Shown: positions 42,023 through 50,321 of the stretch, in pieces | Layout: every line of letters starts with the position of its first letter | How positions within the stretch are numbered: position 1 is the first letter of the stretch | Translations under genes and position numbers: made by a program | From: Acidimicrobiia bacterium | GTDB lineage: Bacteria > Actinomycetota > Acidimicrobiia > Acidimicrobiales > AC-14 | Reading direction: 5' to 3' | NCBI GenBank assembly: GCA_023265025.1 | Contig: JAHFUP010000007.1 | Location: 1 to 64,000 of the forward strand | DNA length: 64,000 nucleotides | The notes under the pieces: generated by a model | What the model was told of the DNA's origin: nothing | Seen by the model: only the letters and a program-made list of their open reading frames with translations | Databases searched by the model: none

Positions 42023-43525
42023 ATGACGTCAGACCGTCAGCGCATCCGGGTACTGATCGCCGACGACACTGCGACGCTCCGACTCGTGTTGCGCCGCACC
42101 CTGGAGGCGTCGCTGGCCTTCCAGGTCGTGGGCGAGGCCGTCGATGGGGCGGAGGCGGTCGAGATGGCAGGCGTGCACCGTCCCGACATCGTCCTCCTCG
42201 ACCTCTCCATGCCCGTGCTGGGCGGAATGGAAGCCATCCCGCTGATCCGCGATCGGGCGCCCGACACCCAGATCGTCGTGCTGTCGGAGTTCCCTGCCGA
42301 GCGCGTCGGGCCCCAGGTGGTGGAGATCGGGGCCGCGGCGTTCCTTGGCAAGCAGCAGGGCCTCGACCGGCTGGTGCCCAGCCTGCTGCAGGTGTGGCGG
42401 GCCAGCCAGCCGCAGCCGGCCCCGGCGGTCCTGCCCGACGGGTGGTTCCGGGGTGCCTTCGCGCACGCGCCACTGCCGATGGCCCTGGTCGGCCCTGGCG
42501 ACGCGGTCCTCTACGCCAACCCGGCCCTGTGCCGGCTCACCGGCTACCGCCGCGAGCAGCTCGGAGCGCTCACGGTCGCCGAGCTCAGCCACCCCGACGA
42601 CCGGGAGGTGGCGGCCCAGTCGCTCCGCTCGGTCGCCAACGGGAGCAGGGCGTCGTCAGTGACCGACGCCCGCCTCCTCCGGCCGGACGGCCGCACGGTA
42701 TGGGTTTCCCTCAGCTGCTCGGCGACGGAGGACGGTTCCTACCTGGTCGTCCAGATGGTCGACGTGACCGATCAGCGGTGGACCGAGCGGGAGCTGAGCC
42801 GCTCCAACGCCGAGCTGGGGAGCTTCGCCTATCTCGCGGCCCACGAGCTCAAGGCGCCGCTCCAGACGATCTCGGGCTTCGCCGGCTTCCTCGACCACGT
42901 GTACGGGCCGGGCCTCGAGCCCCAGGCCCGGGAGTTCGTCAACTGGATCGTCGAAGGCGCCGGCCGGATGAACTCCCTTATCGAGGACCTGCTGGGCTAC
43001 TGCGCCGTCGACGTGGCCGAAACCGTCCTCGAGCCGGTCGCCCTGGACGGCGTGGTCGCTGAGGCGCTGCACCAGCTCGACTGGGAGGTGGCGTGCCGGG
43101 GGGCGCTGGTCACCGTCGACCCCCTGCCCACGGTGACCGGCGACCCGGTCCAGTTCGGCCAGCTGCTCCAGAACCTGCTGGCCAACGCCCTCAAGTTCGT
43201 CCCCGAGGGGCGCCGGCCGGAGGTCCATGTCTCCGCCGAGCGGATCGCCAACGGCTGGACGCTGACCGTGGCCGACAACGGCATCGGGGTCGAGGACGCG
43301 GCTCGGGAACGCATCTTCTCCATGTTCGAGCGAGTGCACCCACGGGAGCGATACAAGGGCACGGGCATCGGCCTGACCCTCTGCAAGCGCATCATCGAGC
43401 GTCGGGGCGGGACGATCTGGGTCGAACCCAACCCGACGGGCGGCAGCCGGTTCTGCTTCAGGATGCCTGACGTCCTGACACCGGCCGTCCTGCCGGCGTC
43501 GCCGCGCACCGTGGCGGCCGCCTGA
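42023..43525 (+). CDS. receiver-PAS-histidine kinase
   Basis: 500 residues, soluble. Residues 8-125 are a receiver domain with D60 (IVLLDLSMP); 145-255 a PAS domain (FAHAPLPMALVGPGDAVLYAN, TGYRREQLG); then a HisKA dimer with H274 (LAAHELKAPLQTISGF) and a HATPase_c with N (LLANALKF), DNGIGV, FERVHPRERYKGTGIGLTL. The receiver is at the N-terminus, before the sensor, so the kinase may be activated by an upstream phosphorelay rather than passing phosphate to its own receiver. The similarity is to phytochrome-like kinases (FERVHPRERY). No cognate regulator is adjacent. Confidence 0.9.
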   Translation: MTSDRQRIRVLIADDTATLRLVLRRTLEASLAFQVVGEAVDGAEAVEMAGVHRPDIVLLDLSMPVLGGMEAIPLIRDRAPDTQIVVLSEFPAERVGPQVVEIGAAAFLGKQQGLDRLVPSLLQVWRASQPQPAPAVLPDGWFRGAFAHAPLPMALVGPGDAVLYANPALCRLTGYRREQLGALTVAELSHPDDREVAAQSLRSVANGSRASSVTDARLLRPDGRTVWVSLSCSATEDGSYLVVQMVDVTDQRWTERELSRSNAELGSFAYLAAHELKAPLQTISGFAGFLDHVYGPGLEPQAREFVNWIVEGAGRMNSLIEDLLGYCAVDVAETVLEPVALDGVVAEALHQLDWEVACRGALVTVDPLPTVTGDPVQFGQLLQNLLANALKFVPEGRRPEVHVSAERIANGWTLTVADNGIGVEDAARERIFSMFERVHPRERYKGTGIGLTLCKRIIERRGGTIWVEPNPTGGSRFCFRMPDVLTPAVLPASPRTVAAA

Positions 43526-43599
43526 GCGGTACAGCAGCGCGACAGGTAGCGGACCCCGAGTCGTAAACCCTGAGAGACCGGCGGGCAACGCTCAATCCG

Positions 43600-43634
43600 T
43601 ACTGTCCAACGGGTGGATGCAGAGTTGTATACAG
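43600..43634 (+). promoter_or_regulatory. gntR promoter and FadR-type operator
   Basis: TACTGT (43600-43605) is a -10-like hexamer whose predicted transcription start coincides with the GTG at 43613, implying a leaderless mRNA. TTGTATACAG (43625-43634, core palindrome TGTATACA) fits the TNGT-N0-3-ACNA operators of FCD-type GntR regulators and would overlap the first codons, giving autorepression. Confidence 0.45.
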
Positions 43635-44335
43635 CCCGCCCGGAGCTCCGGCGCGAGTTGGCGTACGACCGGCTGAAGACCGCCCTGCTGGTCGGGGATT
43701 ACCCGTTGAACCGTCGGCTGGCCGAAGAGCGCCTCGCGGCCCAGCTCGGGGTGTCCCGGACGCCGGTGCGCGAGGCGCTGCTGCGTCTCGACGCCGAGGG
43801 CCTGGTCCGGCGTTCCCCGGAGGGCGGCTGGTACCCGACGGCGCCCGACGTCTCTGCAGTGCACGACCTCTACGAGGTGCGCCTGGTCCTGGAGCTGCAG
43901 GGCCTGCGCCGGCCGATCCAGGGAGGCCGGGCGGCAATGCATGACCCGGCCGTCCTGGAGCCCCTGCGGGACGAGTGGCGCCGGTTGGCCGGCGAGGCGC
44001 CGGCGCCGGATCCCGGGTTCGTCACCCTCGACGAGGACTTCCACGAGCGCCTGGCCGCCTCGTCGGGCAACCCGTCGCTGGCCGACCTGCTGCGCATGGT
44101 GAACGAGCGGATCCGGATGGTCCGCATGCACGACTTCCTCACCGAGGAGCGGGTGCGCCGGACGATCGGCCAGCACCTGGAGATCGTCGAGGCGGTACTG
44201 GTGGGGGATCTGACGCTCGCGGTGGCCCGGTTCGAGGTCCACCTGGGGGAGTCAATGGCCGTGGTGGAGGAGCGGGCGACCCGCGCTCTGGCCCGGATGG
44301 TCGCCGGAAGAGGGGGAATGGGGATGCGCGCATGA
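43613..44335 (+). CDS. GntR-family (FadR/FCD) regulator
   Basis: 240 residues. The winged helix is LAYDRLKTALLVGDYPLNRR, LAEERLAAQLGVSRTPVREALLRLDAEGLV; the FCD ligand domain has DLYEVRLVLELQGL, DEDFHERLAASSGNP and a final GQHLEIVEAVLVGDLTLAV with the His residues that bind metal and acid effectors. The stop overlaps the ABC ATPase start (ATGA), so it heads and probably controls the transport/hydrolase operon that follows to 51.8 kb. Confidence 0.9.
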   Translation: MDAELYTARPELRRELAYDRLKTALLVGDYPLNRRLAEERLAAQLGVSRTPVREALLRLDAEGLVRRSPEGGWYPTAPDVSAVHDLYEVRLVLELQGLRRPIQGGRAAMHDPAVLEPLRDEWRRLAGEAPAPDPGFVTLDEDFHERLAASSGNPSLADLLRMVNERIRMVRMHDFLTEERVRRTIGQHLEIVEAVLVGDLTLAVARFEVHLGESMAVVEERATRALARMVAGRGGMGMRA

Positions 44336-45882
44336 GCTTGTTGACCGAGGAGGTCGCGGCGCCGACCATTGAGGGGGAGCCGCTGCTGGCGGTGCGGGAT
44401 CTCACCGTCCGCTTCGGCGAGGTGGTGGCCAACGACTCGGTGAACTTCGAGGTCCGCGCCGGGGAGGTGCATGCCCTCCTGGGCGAGAACGGCGCCGGCA
44501 AGAGCACCCTGATGAAGCTCATCTACGGGGTCAACAAGCCCGATTCCGGGGAGCTCCATTTCGGCGGGTCGCCGGTTCGCATCGACTCGCCGGCCGCGGC
44601 CCGCAGGCTCGGCATCGGCATGGTCTTCCAGGACCTCCGCCTGGTGCCGGCGCTGACGGTGGCGGAGAACGTGGCCCTTGCCCTGCCGCTCAAGGGCATC
44701 CGCCTCGACCGGGCCGGGCTCGTCAGGCGGATCGAGGAGGCGGCCGACCACTTCGGGCTGGCCTGCGACCCGTCTGCCCTCGTCCGCCATCTCTCCATCG
44801 GGGAGCGCCAGCGGGTCGAGATCCTGAAGGTCTTGATGGCGGGGGCCAAGCTCGTCATCCTCGACGAGCCGACGAGCGTCCTCGCCCCCCAGGAGGTCGA
44901 CGCCCTGTTCGCCGGCCTCCGCCAGCTCCGGGCCCGCGGGCTGTCGGTCGTCATCATCACCCACAAGCTCCACGAGGCCCGGGCCATCGCCGACCGGGTC
45001 AGTGTCCTGCGGGGCGGGAAGATGGTGCTGGTCGCCGCCGACCCGACGGCCCACGACGACCGCTCGTTGATCGAGGCGATGGTCGGCCGCACCGTGCCGG
45101 CGCTCCCGGCGACCCGCCCGTCACCGCGGGCGGCGGCGACGCCGGCGCTGGAGCTGCACGGCGTGTCGGCGAACGGCGACGGCGGCCACCTGGCCCTGCA
45201 GGACGTCGATCTGGTGATCGCCAGCGGTGAGCTGGTCGGCGTGGCCGGCGTCTCGGGCAACGGTCAGCGTGAGCTCTACGAAGTCGCCCTCGGCCTGCGC
45301 GAGCTGGCCGGCGGGCGGGTGGTCGTGGCGGGGACCGACCTGTCCGGGGGTGGTCCCCGGGCCGCGATCGAGGCCGGCGGGGTCGGCATCCCGGAGGACC
45401 CGGTGGCCGACGCCGTCGTGCCGGGCCTCTCGGTGGCCGAGCACATGGCGCTGGCCGACCTGAAGAGCGTCCGGCGGGGCTTCGGCATCGATTGGGCCAA
45501 GGTGCGTTCACGGTTGGCGGGGCTCGACGAACAGACCGGCCTGCGCATGGCCGGCGCCGGGCGGAAGGTGGCCGATCTGTCGGGTGGCAACATCCAGCGG
45601 GTCATCCTTACCCGGGCGCTAGGGAGCGATGCCCGCCTGGTGGTCGCCGCGTACCCGAGTCGGGGCCTCGACGTCGCCACCACCCGGCGCACCCAGGAGC
45701 TGCTGCTCGAGCGCCGGGCCGCCGGTGCCGGCGTGCTGGTGATCTCCGAGGACGTCGACGAGCTGCTGGAGCTGTCGGACCGCATCCTCGTGCTCCACGC
45801 CGGCCGGGTGGCCGGGATCGTGCGGCCGGGCGAGGCCGACCGGTACGACATCGGCGAGCTCATGCTCCAGGGGGCCAAGTGA
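44332..45882 (+). CDS. ABC importer ATPase (BMP/nucleoside type, double ABC)
   Basis: 516 residues with two ABC domains. The first has GENGAGKSTLMKL, the Q loop MVFQDLRLV, signature LSIGERQRVE and Walker B LVILDEPTSVL; the second begins near 275 with GVSGNGQRE in place of a full Walker A, signature LSGGNIQRV and a modified Walker B, as usual in CUT2/BMP-type ATPases. It powers uptake with the two permeases and lipoprotein encoded downstream. Coupled on both sides by ATGA and GTGA overlaps. Confidence 0.93.
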   Translation: MSLLTEEVAAPTIEGEPLLAVRDLTVRFGEVVANDSVNFEVRAGEVHALLGENGAGKSTLMKLIYGVNKPDSGELHFGGSPVRIDSPAAARRLGIGMVFQDLRLVPALTVAENVALALPLKGIRLDRAGLVRRIEEAADHFGLACDPSALVRHLSIGERQRVEILKVLMAGAKLVILDEPTSVLAPQEVDALFAGLRQLRARGLSVVIITHKLHEARAIADRVSVLRGGKMVLVAADPTAHDDRSLIEAMVGRTVPALPATRPSPRAAATPALELHGVSANGDGGHLALQDVDLVIASGELVGVAGVSGNGQRELYEVALGLRELAGGRVVVAGTDLSGGGPRAAIEAGGVGIPEDPVADAVVPGLSVAEHMALADLKSVRRGFGIDWAKVRSRLAGLDEQTGLRMAGAGRKVADLSGGNIQRVILTRALGSDARLVVAAYPSRGLDVATTRRTQELLLERRAAGAGVLVISEDVDELLELSDRILVLHAGRVAGIVRPGEADRYDIGELMLQGAK

Positions 45883-46940
45883 ACCTCGACGCGGCCAGGC
45901 TGGCTCGCGGCGCCGGCCGGCTGGCACTGGCCTACGCCGCCGCCCTTGTGCTCTTCGGCGCCTTCGTCGTCACCAAAGGCGCCAACCCGATCCAGATGTA
46001 CGGCGACATGTGGCGGTCGACGGTCCTCAACGGCACGTCGATCGGCCAGGTACTGGTCAAGGCCTCGCCGCTCATCCTCGCCGGGCTGGCGGTGGCGGTG
46101 CCGGCCAAGGCGGGGCTAGTGAACGTCGGCGGCGAGGGCCAGGTGATCATGGGCGCGGTGGCGGCCGGCGGGGTCGCCCTGGCCCTGGACGGCACCCTCC
46201 CCGGCGGCGTGATGGTCGTCGTGATGATGCTGGCCGCGGCAACGGCCGGCGGTCTGTGGGCCGGGCTGGCCGCGGTGCTGCGGCTGACCGTGCGGGTCAA
46301 CGAGGCCATCACCACGCTGCTTCTCAACTACGTGGCCATCGACCTCCTCCTGTACCTGATCTACCAGCCGTGGAAGGACAAGTTCGGCTCCGGCCAGCCC
46401 GCGACCCGCGCCCTCGCGGTGGCCGCCCGGCTGCCCCTCATCGGTACGAGCAAGGTCCACGCCGGCTTCGTGATCGCGGTCGTCGCCACGGCCGTGATCT
46501 TCGCCCTGCTGCGGTGGACGTCGTGGGGCTTCCGTCTCCGGGTGGTCGGCGGCAACGCCGAAGCCGCCCGCCGTGCCGGCCTACCCGTCTCCGCCCTGCT
46601 GATCTCGGCCATGGTGGTCGGCGGCGCGCTGGCCGGGCTGGGCGGCATGGTCCACTTCGCCGGCGCCGAGTTCAAGCTCCGCCCGGGCATGACGCTCAAC
46701 TTCGGCTACATCGCCTTCCTCGCCGCCTGGCTGGCCCGCCACGATCCACTGAAGGTGGCCGGCGCCGCCGTCCTGCTGGCCCTGATCGCCATCGGCGGCG
46801 ACAGCCTCCAGCTGGATTCCGGGCTGCCGGCGGCGGCGGTGAACGTCCTGATGGGGCTCGTCCTGGTGGCCGTCATGGGTCGGGGCCAAACCACCCGACG
46901 TTCGCCCAAGGTCGCCGGGATCCCGGCGGTCGCTTCATGA
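45879..46940 (+). CDS. ABC importer permease (BMP/nucleoside type)
   Basis: A 353-residue multi-helix permease of the BPD_transp_2 family. Hallmarks are KAGLVNVGGEGQVIMGA, RVNEAITTLLLNYVAI and the cytoplasmic EAARRAGLPV loop that contacts the ATPase. GTG 45879 overlaps the ATPase stop (GTGA); its own stop overlaps the next permease (ATGA). It pairs with the second permease as a heterodimeric channel. Confidence 0.92.
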   Translation: MNLDAARLARGAGRLALAYAAALVLFGAFVVTKGANPIQMYGDMWRSTVLNGTSIGQVLVKASPLILAGLAVAVPAKAGLVNVGGEGQVIMGAVAAGGVALALDGTLPGGVMVVVMMLAAATAGGLWAGLAAVLRLTVRVNEAITTLLLNYVAIDLLLYLIYQPWKDKFGSGQPATRALAVAARLPLIGTSKVHAGFVIAVVATAVIFALLRWTSWGFRLRVVGGNAEAARRAGLPVSALLISAMVVGGALAGLGGMVHFAGAEFKLRPGMTLNFGYIAFLAAWLARHDPLKVAGAAVLLALIAIGGDSLQLDSGLPAAAVNVLMGLVLVAVMGRGQTTRRSPKVAGIPAVAS

Positions 46941-47851
46941 TTCTTCCTGTTGAGGTCATGGTCGGCGCCGTCCGGGGCGGGACGTCGATCCTCTACGCCG
47001 CCCTCGGGGAGACCGTCTCCGAGCGGGCCGGCGTCATCAACCTGGGCACCGAGGGCTGCATGCTCGTCGGCGCCCTCACCGGCTACGCGGTCACCGCGTC
47101 GACGGGCAACCCGTGGGTGGGCGTGCTGGCCGGGGCCGTGGCCGGCGGGCTGCTGGCCCTCGTCCACGCCATCCTCGTCCTGTCCAGGGGCGCCAACCAA
47201 CTGGCCACCGGCCTGGTGGTGCTGTTCCTGGGCCTGGGGCTGACGTCGCTTTTCGGCGCCGCCTACGTCGGCCGCTCGATCAACGCGTTCAAGCCCGTCG
47301 GCATCCCCGGCCTGTCGTCGATTCCGGGCGTCGGCGACGTCCTGTTCAACCACGACCCCCTCACCTACCTGTCATATCTCGCCGGGCCGGCGGTGTGGTG
47401 GCTGCTCTACCGCAGCCGCCCGGGTCTCATCCTGCGGGCCGCCGGCGAGCGCCAGGAGGTGCTGGCTGCCTACGGCCACTCGCCCCTGCGGGTCCGCTAC
47501 CTGGCGGTGGTCGCCGGCGGCGCCCTCGCCGGGATCGGCGGCGCCCAGCTGTCGACCGCCTACGCCAACGCCTGGTTCGAGAACATGACCCAGGGCCGCG
47601 GCTTCATCGCCGTCGCCCTGGTCATCTTCGCCGCCTGGCACCCCATCCGGGCCGTGTGGGGCGCCTACCTGTTCGGCGCCGCACTGGCCCTCTCGCCGGC
47701 CCTCCAGGCTCGGGGCTACGGCTTCAACCAGTTCGCCCTCGATGCCATCCCGTACGTCGTCACCATCGGGGTCCTCGTGTTCCTCGGCCGCCGTCGTGCC
47801 CACGCTGCCCCCGAGGGACTGAGGAAGGTCTTCGAGATGAGCGGGACGTAG
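46937..47851 (+). CDS. ABC importer permease 2 (BMP/nucleoside type)
   Basis: 304 residues, the smaller permease subunit. Signatures are GETVSERAGVINLGTEGCML, GANQLATGLVV and the ATPase-contact loop LAAYGHSPLRVRYLAV. About eight membrane helices. ATG overlaps the preceding stop. A stem-loop sits between it and the binding-protein gene. Confidence 0.92.
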   Translation: MILPVEVMVGAVRGGTSILYAALGETVSERAGVINLGTEGCMLVGALTGYAVTASTGNPWVGVLAGAVAGGLLALVHAILVLSRGANQLATGLVVLFLGLGLTSLFGAAYVGRSINAFKPVGIPGLSSIPGVGDVLFNHDPLTYLSYLAGPAVWWLLYRSRPGLILRAAGERQEVLAAYGHSPLRVRYLAVVAGGALAGIGGAQLSTAYANAWFENMTQGRGFIAVALVIFAAWHPIRAVWGAYLFGAALALSPALQARGYGFNQFALDAIPYVVTIGVLVFLGRRRAHAAPEGLRKVFEMSGT

Positions 47852-47862
47852 CCGCACCATCC

Positions 47863-47914
47863 CGAACTGGTGACGGTTCGACCGGCCAGGACCTGTCCGA
47901 TCGTCACCAGTTCG
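47863..47914 (+). repeat. intercistronic stem-loop, copy 3 of the CCCGAACTGG family
   Basis: Perfect 13-nt outer arms CGAACTGGTGACG (47863-47875) and CGTCACCAGTTCG (47902-47914), with a partly paired interior ending in CAGG-A-CCTG. It begins with the same 10-mer CCCGAACTGG (47861) as copies 1 and 2. Placed between the second permease and the binding protein, it could stabilise mRNA ends or attenuate transcription so that the two parts are expressed at different levels. Confidence 0.75.
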
Positions 47915-47949
47915 ATGTGAGAGCTCAATACAACCAAAGGGAGAGAGCA

Positions 47950-49104
47950 ATGGGGAAGGGTTGGAAAGCCGCGGCTTTGGCCGCAGTGATCGGGCTGCTC
48001 GGCGTTGGCTGCAGCAGTAACAGCACCTCGACGACGAGCGCCGGCGGGGGCGCGACGGCGACGGCGCCGGGCACGGGGGGGAAGGCCGTCGGCTTCATCT
48101 TCGTCGGCCCGAAGGACGACTACGGCTACAACCAGGCCGCATACGAAGGCAGCCAGGATGTGGCCAAGGCGTTCCCGAACCTCAAGGTGCTGACCGCCGA
48201 GAACGTCCCTGAGGACGACAACGCCACCCGGGTCATGGAGGGCATGATCAACAACGGGGCGAAGATCATCTTCGCCACCAGCTACGGCCACCTGGACCCG
48301 GCCATGAAGGTCGCCGCCGCCCACCCCGACGTGGTCGTGATCCAGCAGGGCAACATCGCCACCGGGACCATCCCGGCCAACTTCGGCACCTACTTCGGGA
48401 CCGTGTACGAGCCGGTCTACCTGGCCGGGATCGCCGCCGGGAAGGCGACCAAGTCCAACAAGCTCGGCTACGTCTACGCCTTCCCGATCTCCCAGAGCAT
48501 TGACAACATCAACGCCTTCCAGCTGGGGGCCAAGTCGGTCAACCCGGCAGCCAAGACCTACGTGGTCAACACGTCGAACTGGTGTGACCCCGGCAAGCAG
48601 GCCGAGGCCACAAACAGCCTGCTGTCCCAGGGCGTCGACGTGATCACCCAGCACCAGGACTGCACGGCCACCGTCATCAAGACCGCCGAGGCCAAGGGCG
48701 CCTTCACGGTCGGCTATCACGCCGATGCCTCCGCGCTGGCCCCGAAGGGCTGGCTGACGGGGTCCCAGTGGAAGTGGGGGCCGCTCTACGTCGACCTGGT
48801 CCGCACCACCATCGACGGCAAGTTCACCGGTTCCAAGTTCAACGCCAACTACCGGGTCGGGCTGAAGACCGGTGACAACCCGTTCGTCCAGTCGCCCTAC
48901 GGACCCTCGGTGACCGCCGAGACCAAGGCGGACATCGAGAAGGCCCGTGCGATCATTGCGGCCAAGGACGGCTCGCCGTTCAAGGGCCCGGTCATGAGCC
49001 AGGACGGCAAGGTCATCTTCGCCGACGGCATGGTGCCCAGCTACGCAGCCATCGAGGACCTGAAGGTCTTCGTCGACGGCGTCGTCGGCAAGCTGCCTAC
49101 GTAG
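47950..49104 (+). CDS. BMP-family substrate-binding lipoprotein
   Basis: 384 residues. Lipobox GLLGVGC puts lipid on C21; a Ser/Thr/Gly-rich linker follows. The BMP core has VGFIFVGPKDDYGYNQAA, VMEGMINNGAKIIFATSYGH, FGTVYEPVYLAGIAAGKAT, QAEATNSLLSQGVDVITQHQD and GYHADASALAPKGWL. BMP proteins bind nucleosides, purines or related heterocycles and ureides; the neighbouring hydrolases suggest an amide- or ureide-type ligand here. Good ribosome binding site (AAAGGGAGAG) before ATG 47950. Confidence 0.93.
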   Translation: MGKGWKAAALAAVIGLLGVGCSSNSTSTTSAGGGATATAPGTGGKAVGFIFVGPKDDYGYNQAAYEGSQDVAKAFPNLKVLTAENVPEDDNATRVMEGMINNGAKIIFATSYGHLDPAMKVAAAHPDVVVIQQGNIATGTIPANFGTYFGTVYEPVYLAGIAAGKATKSNKLGYVYAFPISQSIDNINAFQLGAKSVNPAAKTYVVNTSNWCDPGKQAEATNSLLSQGVDVITQHQDCTATVIKTAEAKGAFTVGYHADASALAPKGWLTGSQWKWGPLYVDLVRTTIDGKFTGSKFNANYRVGLKTGDNPFVQSPYGPSVTAETKADIEKARAIIAAKDGSPFKGPVMSQDGKVIFADGMVPSYAAIEDLKVFVDGVVGKLPT

Positions 49105-49641
49105 TTGGCGACCCGCCCCTACCCCTGGCCCTACGACGGGACGCTGGAGCCACGGCGGCTGGCCCTGGTGGTCGTCGGGGCCCAGGAATGGGGTGCGGCC
49201 CACACCGTCGACCCGGCCGGTGCGCTCGAAGCCCTCGAGCGCACCGCCAAGGTCGTCCGGGACGCCGGCGGCTCGGTGGTGGTCGTCCTCCGGGCCGGCG
49301 CCGGCGACCCGCGGTTCGACCCGGACGCCGGCGATGTGGTCGTCGACTGCGCCGGCATGAGCGGCTTCGCCGGCGGACCGCTCGACGTCCGGTTGCGGGC
49401 CCTCGGCCGGACCCATCTCGCCATCGGGGGGCTCGGGCTGGAGACGGCGGTGTACTCGACCGTCGGCGGGGCCAGCGACCGGGGGTACGAGTGCCTGACC
49501 CTGGCGGACGCGGCCGCCCCCCACGACGGGGCGGTCGCGACTGGAGCGCTGTCCAGCATCACCATGTCCGGCGGCATCTTCGGCGCCGTCGGCACCTCCG
49601 CCGATCTCCTGGACCTACTGAGCAAGGAGCGCAGCACATGA
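49105..49641 (+). CDS. isochorismatase-fold protein without catalytic residues
   Basis: 178 residues from a TTG directly after the BMP stop. It parallels the next gene: YPWPYDGTLEPRRLALVVV against YTWPYDGPVDPAKTALVCI, and THLAIGGLGLETAVYSTVGG against THLIFTGITTDVCVHTTMRE. The triad of the family is lost entirely: Asp becomes G25 (VVVGAQEWG), Lys becomes C82 (VVDCAGMSG) and Cys becomes A115 (ETAVYST). The lid region is deleted, making it about 50 residues shorter. It may be a structural partner of the active paralogue. Its stop overlaps the next start (ATGA). Confidence 0.85.
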   Translation: MATRPYPWPYDGTLEPRRLALVVVGAQEWGAAHTVDPAGALEALERTAKVVRDAGGSVVVVLRAGAGDPRFDPDAGDVVVDCAGMSGFAGGPLDVRLRALGRTHLAIGGLGLETAVYSTVGGASDRGYECLTLADAAAPHDGAVATGALSSITMSGGIFGAVGTSADLLDLLSKERST

Positions 49642-50321
49642 AGCAGGTCGAGGCCGACCCCTACACCTGGCCCTACGACGGGCCGGTCGACCCGGCGAAG
49701 ACCGCCCTGGTCTGCATCGACTGGCAGGTCGACTTCTGCGGTCCCGGGGGCTACGTCGACACCATGGGGTACGACCTCAAGCTGACTCGCGCCGGGCTGG
49801 AGCCGACGGCCGTCGTGCTGGCCGCGGCGCGGGCGGCCGGGATGCTGGTCGTCCACACCCGGGAGGGCCATCTGCCCGACCTCTCGGACTGCCCGCCGAA
49901 CAAGCTGTGGCGGTCGAAGCGGATCGGGGCCGGCATCGGCGACGCCGGCCCCTGCGGTCGCATCCTCGTCAAGGGCGAGCCCGGTTGGGAGATCGTCCCC
50001 GAGGTGGCCCCGATCGAAGGCGAGCCAATCGTCGACAAACCGGGGAAGGGGGCGTTCTATGCGACGAACCTCGACCTGCTCCTGCGGGTGGCCGGCGTCA
50101 CCCACCTGATCTTCACCGGCATCACCACCGACGTGTGTGTCCACACGACGATGCGGGAGGCGAACGACAAGGGCTACGAGTGCCTGCTCCTTGAGGACTG
50201 CACCGGCGCGACCGACTACGGCAACTACCTTGCCGCGCTCCAGATGGTCAAGATGCAGGGCGGTGTGTTCGGCGCCGTGGCGCCGTCGAGCGCCCTTCTG
50301 GCTGCCATGGAGGCGGCTTGA
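49638..50321 (+). CDS. cysteine hydrolase, biuret-hydrolase-like (isochorismatase superfamily)
   Basis: 227 residues with the full catalytic triad D28 (VCIDWQVDF), K134 (IVDKPGKGAF) and C167 (TTDVCVHTT). The spacing equals that of Rhizobium biuret hydrolase (D36/K142/C175, from memory), and long phrases match that enzyme: GYVDTMGYDL, VVHTREGHLPDL, KRIGAGIGDAGPCGRIL, LEDCTGATDYGN and MVKMQGGVFG. Biuret hydrolase releases ammonia from biuret to give allophanate; triuret or another ureide could be the true substrate. It sits between the degenerate paralogue and an amidase. Confidence 0.85.
   Translation: MKQVEADPYTWPYDGPVDPAKTALVCIDWQVDFCGPGGYVDTMGYDLKLTRAGLEPTAVVLAAARAAGMLVVHTREGHLPDLSDCPPNKLWRSKRIGAGIGDAGPCGRILVKGEPGWEIVPEVAPIEGEPIVDKPGKGAFYATNLDLLLRVAGVTHLIFTGITTDVCVHTTMREANDKGYECLLLEDCTGATDYGNYLAALQMVKMQGGVFGAVAPSSALLAAMEAA

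Noticed and set aside
47716-49524. A 602-codon open frame antisense to the BMP lipoprotein gene.
   Set aside because: Shadow of a well-supported gene; no domain, start signal or codon bias of its own.
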